DNA from: Candidatus Omnitrophota bacterium
GTDB lineage: Bacteria > NPL-UPA2 > BS750m-G34
NCBI GenBank assembly: GCA_016783345.1
Contig: JADHWT010000038.1
Location: forward strand, 1 to 10,475
Length of the DNA: 10,475 nt
Reading direction: 5' to 3'
Made by a program: the position numbers and the translations under genes. Under the pieces are notes generated by a model. That model made no database searches, was not told the origin of the DNA, and saw only the letters and a program-made list of their open reading frames with translations. Below are positions 5,720 through 10,475 of this stretch, in pieces; within the stretch, counting starts at the first letter, position 1; each line of letters opens with the position of its first letter.

Positions 5720-6281
5720 TCTTGCCTCCTATCAGGAATATTTTTTTGCTTTCCAGCACATCTTCCATAAAGGAATCTTTGAGCTTTTTCTTTTTTTTAA
5801 TATCATTTTTTGAATAGATGTTGTAATTGATCTCTCTCTTTAGTTTTTTTTCAAGTGTATTGATTTTTTCGATAAGCTTGCCTTCATCAGGATTGCCAAT
5901 TATAAAAAGGTCAATATCACTTTTCGCATTATCCACATTCTTGGCATATGAGCCATAAATGAATGCTGCCTCGATGTCTTTAAGGGGAAGAAGAGATTGC
6001 GAAAGGGCTCCTTGTACCCCTATAGTTTTAAATACAATGTTCTTGAGCTCATCGTAAAGAGGATATTGCTTGTTGAGCGAATAATATAATAAATTGCCCT
6101 TTCTTGCGGAGTCAAAAATTCCTTCTTTTTCCAGAGTCATTAGCTCTTTGCGTAAAATAGACACAGGCGTATCCAGTCCCCGTTCAAGCTCGCGAAGATA
6201 AAAGCTTTTTTCCGGATTCGTAAAATACAAGCGGAACAGCGCTCGCCTTGCCTTAGATTTAAAAATTTTTGTTATATCCAT
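5709..6281 (-). CDS. Winged-helix + minimal nucleotidyltransferase protein, likely antitoxin
   Basis: A 190-residue two-domain protein. Residues about 1-75 form a winged helix-turn-helix (YLRELERGLDTPVSILRKELMTLEKEGIFDSARKGNLLYYSLN). Residues about 100-175 form a minimal nucleotidyltransferase with FIYGSYAKN followed by SDIDLFIIG, the GS...DxD catalytic signature. The next segment, INTLEKKLKREINYNIYSKND, is typical of MNT proteins. Start ATG 6281 has AAAAGG about eight bases upstream. The gene leads a two-gene operon with the HEPN gene. The DNA-binding domain, together with tandem repeats overlapping the promoter, suggests it represses its own operon. Known MntA proteins neutralise HEPN toxins by AMPylating them; that reaction is inferred here from the family. 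Confidence 0.85.
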   Translation of the reverse strand: MDITKIFKSKARRALFRLYFTNPEKSFYLRELERGLDTPVSILRKELMTLEKEGIFDSARKGNLLYYSLNKQYPLYDELKNIVFKTIGVQGALSQSLLPLKDIEAAFIYGSYAKNVDNAKSDIDLFIIGNPDEGKLIEKINTLEKKLKREINYNIYSKNDIKKKKKLKDSFMEDVLESKKIFLIGGKNDL

Positions 6282-6284
6282 ATC

Positions 6285-6333
6285 TGTAACCTTTTTATAT
6301 TACAATTGTAACCTATTTATATTACAATGTCAA
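6285..6333 (-). promoter_or_regulatory. Promoter overlapped by two 22-bp tandem operator repeats
   Basis: On the minus strand, TTGACA (6333-6328) and TACAAT (6310-6305) are spaced by exactly 17 bases, a near-consensus sigma-70-type promoter aimed at the nucleotidyltransferase start at 6281. Two tandem 22-bp direct repeats (6285-6306 and 6307-6328) differ at one base. Each begins TGTAACC and ends TATTACAAT, with inner TGTAA/TTACA dyad symmetry. They cover the spacer, the -10 box and the leader, so a bound regulator would block transcription. The leader would be only about 15-20 nt. Confidence 0.7.
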
Positions 6334-6488
6334 GTGGATAGCGTAATTTTTTGGCGTTTGGCGATTAAATGATAATATGCTATTGATCTGAGCTATCTTT
6401 GATAAAGAGAGATAAATTTGACATTCAATAGTGGGCCGGCGCCTTTTTTCTCTCAATAGAGATATAAATTGGTTAACTACAGTGAAGT
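6334..6488. other. Spacer between the two nucleotidyltransferase modules
   Basis: AT-rich and non-coding. It contains the right halves of the inverted words that flank the first module (GCGATTAAATG 6361-6371, the 15-mer 6401-6415, AATAGTGGGC 6427-6436). A GGCCGGCGCC patch lies at 6434-6443. Confidence 0.4.
6401..6415. repeat. Right half of 15-bp inverted repeat flanking the HEPN/MNT pair
   Basis: GATAAAGAGAGATAA, the exact reverse complement of 5214-5228. It lies 120 bases upstream of the nucleotidyltransferase start codon, beyond the promoter, so it is unlikely to be the operator itself. Confidence 0.5.
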
Positions 6489-6677
6489 TTAAGGAAGTAC
6501 AAGGAAGTCACAGTTCGAGTCCTTTCCTGGGAGCCACTGATTTCTCGACGGAGATACCGCATTCCATTCCCGGGTAGTAAAGGAATGCTTTGCCGCATGC
6601 ATACATTCCTCGGCTCGCTTAAGATAGTTACCATATAATGATTTTGCAACACCGCTAGTTTTTAGTTTAGTAGTCAT
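6489..6677 (-). pseudogene. HEPN-domain protein, truncated after ~40 residues
   Basis: The minus frame from ATG 6677 reads MTTKLKTSGVAKSLYG..., then YLKRAEECMHAAKHSFTTREWNAV, the typical first helices of HEPN proteins paired with nucleotidyltransferases. From about 6556 downward the reading becomes unrelated (SPSRNQWLPGKDSN...) and stops after 62 residues. The break coincides with a tRNA-3'-end-like sequence at 6513-6536. The helix carrying the R-x-H active site is lost, so no toxin activity is expected. It starts three bases after the stop of the upstream nucleotidyltransferase gene, with AAAGGA as the ribosome site, showing the original operon order. Confidence 0.75.
6513..6536 (+). other. 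tRNA 3'-end-like fragment at the HEPN truncation point
   Basis: GTTCGAGTCC (a T-arm-like word) followed six bases later by GGGAGCCA resembles the last part of a tRNA gene including CCA. The rest of a tRNA (D-arm, anticodon arm) is not recognisable upstream. A similar word pair occurs in the GC-rich repeat at 2552-2574. It may be a scar of an element that integrates at tRNA genes, or a repeat that mimics a tRNA end. Confidence 0.4.
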
Positions 6678-6680
6678 AGT

Positions 6681-7283
6681 TTATCCTTTCATTTCTGGAA
6701 AGATTTGAATACCGTTTTCAATTTCAGAAATAATTTTCAATTTTTTTCTTTGTTTTACTTCTTGTTCCGTTAAAACATAAGATGCTAATCTATTTCCATA
6801 TACTTCAAGGCAAACATTTGATAATTTTTCTATGGAAGGTTCAAGGGCATTCTTATCCCGTTTATTTCTAACTAAGATAAAAAGGTCAATATCGCTATTT
6901 ACTTTTTCCAACCCTTTTATCACAGAACCAAACAGAACCACTTTTTTAATTAAAAATTTGGCCAAATTTTTTAAAATGGTTTCTTTCAAGTCCTCTAAAG
7001 GCGGCCTAACAAGTGAGGTGCCCTTAATTAGTGTGGATAGCATTTTAAAAGCATAACTTTTTCGATTCACTCTCCACAGATGAGCCTTTCCGACAGTAAC
7101 GAAATCTACAAAATTTATATCAGCGAGCTCTTGCATAATTCTATTTATACTCATATGAGATACTTTTAAAACAGAGGCTATTTCTCTCTCACTCATAGAA
7201 GCTGTATGAGATATCAGAAAGCTTATGATTTTCACTCTTGTTTTCGAACTCAATATGTCTAATAGCGATACGTGAAATTTCAT
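6681..7283 (-). CDS. Winged-helix + minimal nucleotidyltransferase protein, second copy
   Basis: 200 residues from ATG 7283. The N-terminal helix-turn-helix is MSEREIASVLKVSHMSINRIMQEL (about residues 30-55). The nucleotidyltransferase core has VVLFGSVIKG followed by SDIDLFILV (about 115-140), the GS...DxD signature. The end contains NRLASYVLTEQEVKQRKK, usual in this family. An earlier GTG at 7289 is in frame, but the strong Shine-Dalgarno AAGGAGG (7295-7289) overlaps it and sits five bases before ATG 7283, so the ATG is the better start. It is clearly diverged from the neighbour at 5709-6281, so this is not a recent duplication. Its HEPN partner is truncated, leaving an orphan antitoxin-like gene that may still act as a regulator. 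Confidence 0.85.
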   Translation of the reverse strand: MKFHVSLLDILSSKTRVKIISFLISHTASMSEREIASVLKVSHMSINRIMQELADINFVDFVTVGKAHLWRVNRKSYAFKMLSTLIKGTSLVRPPLEDLKETILKNLAKFLIKKVVLFGSVIKGLEKVNSDIDLFILVRNKRDKNALEPSIEKLSNVCLEVYGNRLASYVLTEQEVKQRKKLKIISEIENGIQIFPEMKG

Positions 7284-7380
7284 ACCCACCTCCTTGTAAC
7301 ATATATAAAAAATGTGTCAAGAGTTTTCGCATATTTTTTTGCATGTTTCTGGTCAAAGACCACACTGTTTAAGGGGAATC

Positions 7381-8238
7381 AGGCACATAAAGGGCGCTGC
7401 TGAAGACAGCGAAGCTGGCTCTCACCACAAATGGCTTGAAGATAGAGGCCCTGAGAGCGTGCTTATGGGCTACATAGATGACGCAACAGGTAATTGTTTT
7501 GGCCTATTCTATGAATATGCAGGTCTTATGCCTGCTATGGACAGCTTTAGGCGATATATCGAAAAATACGGTATACCCCAGAGCGTATATCTCGATAAAC
7601 ACTCTACCTATAAATCGACTAAAAAATCCACAATAGAAGATGAGCTAAACAACCAAAAGTCTCTGACCCAGTTCGCAAGAGCACTCTCAGGGCTGGGTGT
7701 AGACATAATATATGCTGGCTCGGCACAGGCCAAAGGCAGGGTAGAGCGGTCATTCAGAACCCATCAGGATAGGCTCATAAAGGAGATGGGGCTTAAGAAT
7801 ATAGCCGCCATAAAAGAGGCCAACAAATTCGCAAGATCCTACTACTTTCCAAAGCATAACCGAAAATTCGCGGTAATGGCCAAAGATAGAGCCAATCTAC
7901 GCACCCCCCTGCCGAAAGGCCTTGATTTAGACAGGATATTCTGCATAAAGAATAAAGCTACCCTCAGGAAAGACTTCATAGTGCAGTACAACAGCAGATT
8001 CTACCAGATACTGGATACCATAAGAACGGACAAGGTAGTGATAGAAGAGCGCCTTAATGGGAAGGTTCATATTTACCACAAAGACAGAGAACTTAAGTTT
8101 AAGCTCATTGATAAAAGGCCTCAAAAGCCCAAAGAGCCGGCTAAGCCAAGATACAGCTTTGGAGGAAAAAGGTTCGTTCCCCCAAAGGATCACCCCTACC
8201 GGCTCTTTAAGAGCTTTAGAGTGAGGAAGGCCTCATGA
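7381..8238 (+). pseudogene. ISNCY (IS1202-like) transposase, 5'-truncated
   Basis: Homology is visible from RHIKGAAEDSEAGSHHKWLEDRG to TGA 8236-8238. Features are GYIDDATGN, SVYLDKHSTYKS (second catalytic Asp) and AQAKGRVERSFRTHQDRL (catalytic Glu), with a basic C-terminus. The usual first catalytic residue, in a MDGSHH-type motif, reads EAGSHH, with Ala coded at 7414-7416. The N-terminal helix-turn-helix part (roughly 130-150 residues in this family, from memory) is missing. The frame extends upstream to ATG 7312, but residues before about 7381 look like random translation and overlap the promoter region of the opposite gene. The fragment retains its own 3' end and what looks like its right terminus, so a deletion removed only the left part. 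No transposition activity expected. Confidence 0.85.
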
Positions 8239-8309
8239 GTTATCCACAATCCACAGCTGTTAATAAAGAAAGAAAAAGTAGCAAAAAGAAAGAAAAGCTA
8301 CTGCTAACT

Positions 8310-8347
8310 GAATGTTACATTTCTATTTTGTTAAGAATGTTACATTT
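8310..8347. repeat. Two 13-bp direct repeats, probable ISNCY right end
   Basis: GAATGTTACATTT occurs at 8310-8322 and 8335-8347. The repeats lie just downstream of the transposase gene, where the right terminus with repeated transposase-binding sites is expected. The matching left end is not present at the truncated 5' side. Confidence 0.5.
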
Positions 8348-8350
8348 TTA

Positions 8351-8390
8351 AGAGAGCACTGAAAAATTATGAAATCAGGCAGTGCTCTCT
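8351..8390. repeat. Perfect 11-bp palindrome with 18-nt loop
   Basis: AGAGAGCACTG (8351-8361) and CAGTGCTCTCT (8380-8390). It has the same design as the palindrome at 8472-8513 (an AGAG-headed 11-bp arm and an 18-20 nt loop). There is no T-run, so it is not a standard terminator. Confidence 0.65.
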
Positions 8391-8475
8391 GATTACAGAG
8401 ATTAAATTAGATTGCACAGATTAAAGTCTCGACGAGAACAATCTCTGTAATCTTTTATAATCTCCGTAATCAGAG
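8387..8475. repeat. Inverted repeat with two alternative partners
   Basis: The left arm CTCTGATTACAGAGATTA (8387-8404) can pair with 8458-8475 at 17 of 18 positions. Its inner part GATTACAGAGATT (8391-8403) pairs perfectly with AATCTCTGTAATC (8440-8452). The left arm also has an imperfect direct repeat, GATTGCACAGATTAAA (8410-8425). Mutually exclusive foldings are possible in RNA. Confidence 0.6.
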
Positions 8476-8513
8476 GTTGCTGGTGTGATTTTACTAATAT
8501 TTCAGCAACCTCT
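8472..8513. repeat. Perfect 11-bp palindrome with 20-nt loop
   Basis: AGAGGTTGCTG (8472-8482) and CAGCAACCTCT (8503-8513). Its left arm overlaps the last four bases of the preceding inverted repeat. It lies about 100 bases upstream of the corrinoid gene start. Confidence 0.65.
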
Positions 8514-8523
8514 TTAATTTGGC

Positions 8524-8602
8524 TTGACACCCCCTCTTTTTTTGTTGATATCTATAACCCCTTATGATAATATATAACCTATATTTATATTAAATAAGGA
8601 GG
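8524..8602 (+). promoter_or_regulatory. Promoter-like region and strong ribosome site of the corrinoid gene
   Basis: TTGACA at 8524-8529 is a consensus -35. The -10 is unclear: GATATC at 17 bases and the AT-rich TATGATAATATATAAC (8563-8578) further on are both imperfect. AAGGAGG (8596-8602) is a strong Shine-Dalgarno nine bases before the TTG start at 8612 and decides that start. Confidence 0.4.
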
Positions 8603-8611
8603 AAATTTAGG

Positions 8612-9247
8612 TTGAATTGGTCAAAACTCACGGATTCCATATTCAATGGGGATATATTTGGCACGCCTGTATTAGTCAAAGAGGCCATAGCCGAAGGCAT
8701 AGCCCCAAAAGATATATTGGAAAAGGGCCTTATTGCGGGCATGTCCGCAGTGGGCAAGAAATTTAAGATAAATGAGATATTTGTGCCGGAGGTCCTTATT
8801 GCTGCCAAGGCCATGCAGGCAGGGCTGACTGTGCTTGAGCCCCTCCTGGCAGAGAGTGGGGTAAAACCAGTGGCAAAGGTGGTAATCGGGACCGTAAAAG
8901 GCGACCTGCATGATATAGGCAAGAACCTGGTGGCGATGATGTTTAGAGGCACGGGTTTTTCAGTCCTGGACCTTGGCATAGATGTCCCGCCGGAAAGATT
9001 TATTAAGAGCGCAGAGGCTGAGAATGCCCCCATCATAGCGATATCATCACTCCTGACCACCTCCATGCCCTCTATGAAGGATACGGTAGAGCTATTAAAG
9101 AAGAAAGGCTCAGCCGCCAGGATAAAGATCATAATAGGAGGGGCTCCGGTTACCCAGGAATACGCTGATGAGATTAAGGCCGACGGATATGCCCCGGATG
9201 CCTCTTCTGCGGTTGACAAAGTAAAAGAGCTCTTAGGAATTCGCTAA
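8612..9247 (+). CDS. Corrinoid (B12-binding) methyltransferase subunit
   Basis: 211 residues, TTG start chosen from AAGGAGG at 8596-8602. Residues about 1-85 form the helical cap domain (LVKEAIAEGIAPKDILEKGLIAGMSAVGKKF...IFVPEVLIAAKAM). Residues about 88-211 form the Rossmann-type B12-binding domain: GDLHDIGKN carries the DxHxxG motif with His100 as the lower cobalt ligand, SSLL at 145-148 and IIIGGAPV about 173-180 contact the nucleotide tail. Length and domain order match MtbC/MttC/MtmC-type corrinoid proteins, which shuttle a methyl group between a substrate methyltransferase (methylamine, methanol or methoxyl type) and a second methyltransferase. No partner methyltransferase or activating ATPase is seen here, so the substrate is unknown. 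It is intact and cytoplasmic. It is followed by a palindromic spacer and accD. Confidence 0.9.
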   Translation: MNWSKLTDSIFNGDIFGTPVLVKEAIAEGIAPKDILEKGLIAGMSAVGKKFKINEIFVPEVLIAAKAMQAGLTVLEPLLAESGVKPVAKVVIGTVKGDLHDIGKNLVAMMFRGTGFSVLDLGIDVPPERFIKSAEAENAPIIAISSLLTTSMPSMKDTVELLKKKGSAARIKIIIGGAPVTQEYADEIKADGYAPDASSAVDKVKELLGIR

Positions 9248-9252
9248 CCAAC

Positions 9253-9362
9253 TATGAAAACACCACCAGGGACTGTCCCTATATCGCTAAACTTTGAACA
9301 AGAAAAGGGACTGTCCCTGTAAAAAGTAGGTAATTACCACCACCGGTATGAATACACCACCA
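9253..9362. repeat. Direct repeats (16 bp) enclosing two AGGGACTGTCCCT palindromes
   Basis: TATGAAAACACCACCA (9253-9268) and TATGAATACACCACCA (9347-9362) are direct repeats with one mismatch, 94 bases apart. Between them the 13-bp palindrome AGGGACTGTCCCT occurs exactly twice, at 9268-9280 and 9306-9318. There is no gene in this spacer. The arrangement looks like insertion of a short palindromic repeat between duplicated flanks. Confidence 0.6.
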
Positions 9363-9377
9363 ACTATTTAATATTAT

Positions 9378-10229
9378 ATGTCTATATTTGGTAAAAGACC
9401 AAAATATGATAAGGTTACTCCCAAGACAAGAAGGAAAGAAATTCCGGATGGCCTCTGGACTAAATGCGGTGACTGCGGTGAGGTCATATTTAATAAGGCC
9501 CTGGAAGAGAACCTGATGGTCTGCCCAAAATGCAGCTTTCACTTTATATTGGGAGCGTATAAGCGCGTAGAGATTACCCTGGATCCGGGCACATTCGAAG
9601 AGATCGATCAGGGCTTGACCAGCGTAGACCCTCTGGAGTTTCAGGGGCCAAAGACATATAAAGAGAAGCTTAAATTAGACGAGGAGGCAACGGGCTTAAA
9701 AGAGGCCGCTATATATGGCAGAGGGAAGATTGAGGGAAAGAGCGTTATATTTTCGGTGACCGATTCCAGATTTATAATGGGCTCTATGGGTTCGGTAGTC
9801 GGTGAGAAGATTACCCGGGCCACAGAGCTTGCCCAGCAGGAGAATAAGCCCCTAATAATCGTATCTGGTTCTGGAGGCGGAGCAAGGATGTATGAGGGGA
9901 TGCTTTCTCTTATGCAGATGGCCAAGACCTCAGCGGCATTGGCCCGTTTTCATCAATCAGGGGGCTTGTTTATCTCGGTGCTGACCAATCCTACAATGGC
10001 CGGAGTCCTGGCCAGCTTTGCCTCTTTAGGCGATGTAATAGTGGCTGAGCCAAAGGCCTTAATCGGTTTTACCGGTCCGCGGGTTATAGAACAGACCATC
10101 CGCCAGAAGCTGCCGGAAGATTTTCAGAAATCAGAGTTTCTCCTGGAGCACGGCCTTATAGATATGATTGTAAATAGAAAGAATATGAAAGAGACCCTTT
10201 CGAAGCTAGTAGACTATTTGCATAAGTAG
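9378..10229 (+). CDS. accD: Acetyl-CoA carboxylase, carboxyltransferase beta subunit
   Basis: 283 residues, the usual AccD length. The N-terminal zinc ribbon uses C30, C33, C49 and C52 (TKCGDCG ... MVCPKCSFHF), and the carboxyltransferase (crotonase-like) fold follows. Typical blocks are FSVTDSRFIMGSMGSVVGEKITRATE, IIVSGSGGGARMYEGMLSLMQMAKT, LTNPTMAGVLASFASLGD and IGFTGPRVIEQTIRQKLPEDFQ. Together with AccA it moves the carboxyl group from biotin-BCCP to acetyl-CoA, giving malonyl-CoA for fatty acid synthesis. Start ATG 9378 has no recognisable Shine-Dalgarno; the N-terminus MSIFGKRPKYDK fits AccD, so I keep it. In many bacteria folC or accA follows; here the next sequence is a mobile-element end 35 bases downstream. 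The gene appears intact and is a core chromosomal anchor. Confidence 0.97.
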   Translation: MSIFGKRPKYDKVTPKTRRKEIPDGLWTKCGDCGEVIFNKALEENLMVCPKCSFHFILGAYKRVEITLDPGTFEEIDQGLTSVDPLEFQGPKTYKEKLKLDEEATGLKEAAIYGRGKIEGKSVIFSVTDSRFIMGSMGSVVGEKITRATELAQQENKPLIIVSGSGGGARMYEGMLSLMQMAKTSAALARFHQSGGLFISVLTNPTMAGVLASFASLGDVIVAEPKALIGFTGPRVIEQTIRQKLPEDFQKSEFLLEHGLIDMIVNRKNMKETLSKLVDYLHK

Positions 10230-10264
10230 GGCCTAGGGCGCAAGGGCAAGGCTGTATGCCTACA

Positions 10265-10412
10265 CCGTTCCACAGAATCTACCCAAATATTCCAGGGGAA
10301 TGTCTGGTATCTGCTTCCTGCTTCTTTGACACATGGCTCGTAGACCGACTAAAACGCCGTTCCGCCGCCAGAGGTATCTCCACAGGCGTAAGTTCCCGGA
10401 GAACTTCCGGTA
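10265..10412 (-). ncRNA. Right end / omega-RNA-like block, inverted copy 2
   Basis: The reverse complement matches 203-358 nearly end to end, from TACCGGAAGTTC to GATTCTGTGGAACGG. It has about nine substitutions outside the hairpin at 257-276, which is replaced here by a shorter unrelated-looking segment. CCTGTGGAG and GAAGCAGG are kept. Read on the minus strand, the tnpB-like tail frame has stops on both sides (TAG upstream, and TAG after GGGTAF), and homology ends sharply at 10412. So this copy is not joined to a tnpB gene, at least within the window. It may be an orphan right end or a flanking repeat of a Y1-transposase gene. Confidence 0.65.
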
Positions 10413-10443
10413 CCGTGAAACTATATTCTTTTATGGATATAAT

Positions 10444-10475
10444 ATGCCACGCTTGGGTAAATTTGTCAATACATT
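10444..10475 (+). CDS. Possible start of a Y1-type (IS200/REP-associated) transposase, partial
   Basis: ATG 10444 opens a frame MPRLGKFVNT... that runs off the window. Many REP-associated and IS200-type tyrosine transposases begin with MPR-x-(G/A)-(K/R), and the position just beyond an element-end block suits one. With ten residues and no HUH motif visible this is only a hint. Confidence 0.25.
   Translation, partial: MPRLGKFVNT

Larger units (their letters stand above)
8239..8611. other. Gene-free interval with transposon end and palindrome cluster
   Basis: No open frame worth calling. From left to right: the end of the ISNCY fragment, two 13-bp direct repeats (8310-8347), three nested or consecutive palindromes (8351-8513), then promoter-like sequence and the ribosome site of the corrinoid gene. 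Confidence 0.6.

Noticed and set aside
7292..7320. Promoter for the second nucleotidyltransferase gene (TTGACA at 7320-7315, minus strand)
   Set aside because: No acceptable -10 at 15-19 bases: the spacing that works would put the -10 inside the Shine-Dalgarno region, so I did not annotate it.
8351..8513. Cobalamin riboswitch before the corrinoid gene
   Set aside because: No B12-box-like consensus is visible; the structures are simple palindromes.
8590..9219. Long minus-strand frame opposite the corrinoid gene
   Set aside because: Antisense shadow of a strongly recognisable gene with good ribosome site; its translation is Ser/Ala/Ile-rich without domains.
10230..10264. Terminator after accD
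   Set aside because: No hairpin followed by a T-run in the 35 bases before the inverted element end.

Overview
This window looks like an accretion zone of mobile DNA beside two housekeeping-type genes in an uncultured bacterium. The chromosomal anchors lie at the right: a B12-binding corrinoid protein (8612-9247) and accD, the acetyl-CoA carboxylase beta subunit (9378-10229). Codon use, good Shine-Dalgarno sites at several genes, a bacterial group II intron, tandem minimal nucleotidyltransferase/HEPN modules and abundant small palindromes would suit a candidate-phylum bacterium (Omnitrophota-like is my guess). No marker gene proves the lineage.

Layout. 1-358 is the 3' end of an IS200/IS605-type tnpB gene whose last part overlaps a structured right end / omega-RNA-like block. 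It abuts a 5'-truncated group II intron reverse transcriptase (357-1187), followed by intron domains V and VI (1188-1261). 1571-2263 (minus) is a multi-pass membrane protein. 2391-2574 is a GC-rich cluster of small hairpins bracketed by a 9-bp direct repeat. 2618-2916 looks like a 299-bp non-autonomous IS608-like element with the expected TTAC flank and TCAA end. 2964-3554 (minus) holds two pieces of an istB gene separated by a fragment of an unrelated DDE transposase. 3557-4721 (minus) is an IS3-family element with a broken orfB.

4741-5071 is a palindrome directly followed by a small GIY-YIG nuclease-family gene. 5255-6281 (minus) is an overlapping HEPN / winged-helix-nucleotidyltransferase pair, a likely toxin-antitoxin system, with a promoter buried in two 22-bp tandem repeats and a 15-bp inverted repeat on its flanks. 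6489-7283 (minus) is a second such pair whose HEPN half is truncated at a tRNA-3'-end-like sequence. 7381-8238 is a 5'-truncated ISNCY-type transposase lacking its first catalytic aspartate. 8310-8520 is a dense palindrome cluster.

After accD, the 148 bp at 10265-10412 are an inverted copy of the tnpB right end seen at 203-358, and the window ends in the first codons of what may be a Y1-type transposase gene. The inner ~9.9 kb is therefore bracketed by inverted copies of one RNA-like repeat.

How it fits together. Most of 1-8350 is decayed mobile DNA of at least five types (TnpB/IS605, group II intron, IS21-like istB, IS3, ISNCY) with cargo-like modules (GIY-YIG, two nucleotidyltransferase/HEPN pairs) in between. 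The most interesting signals are the three omega-RNA-like loci, two of them without an adjacent intact tnpB; the IS608-like mini-element; the tandem operator of the nucleotidyltransferase/HEPN pair; and the alternative-pairing palindromes upstream of the corrinoid gene. All assignments are by reading alone; no search was run.
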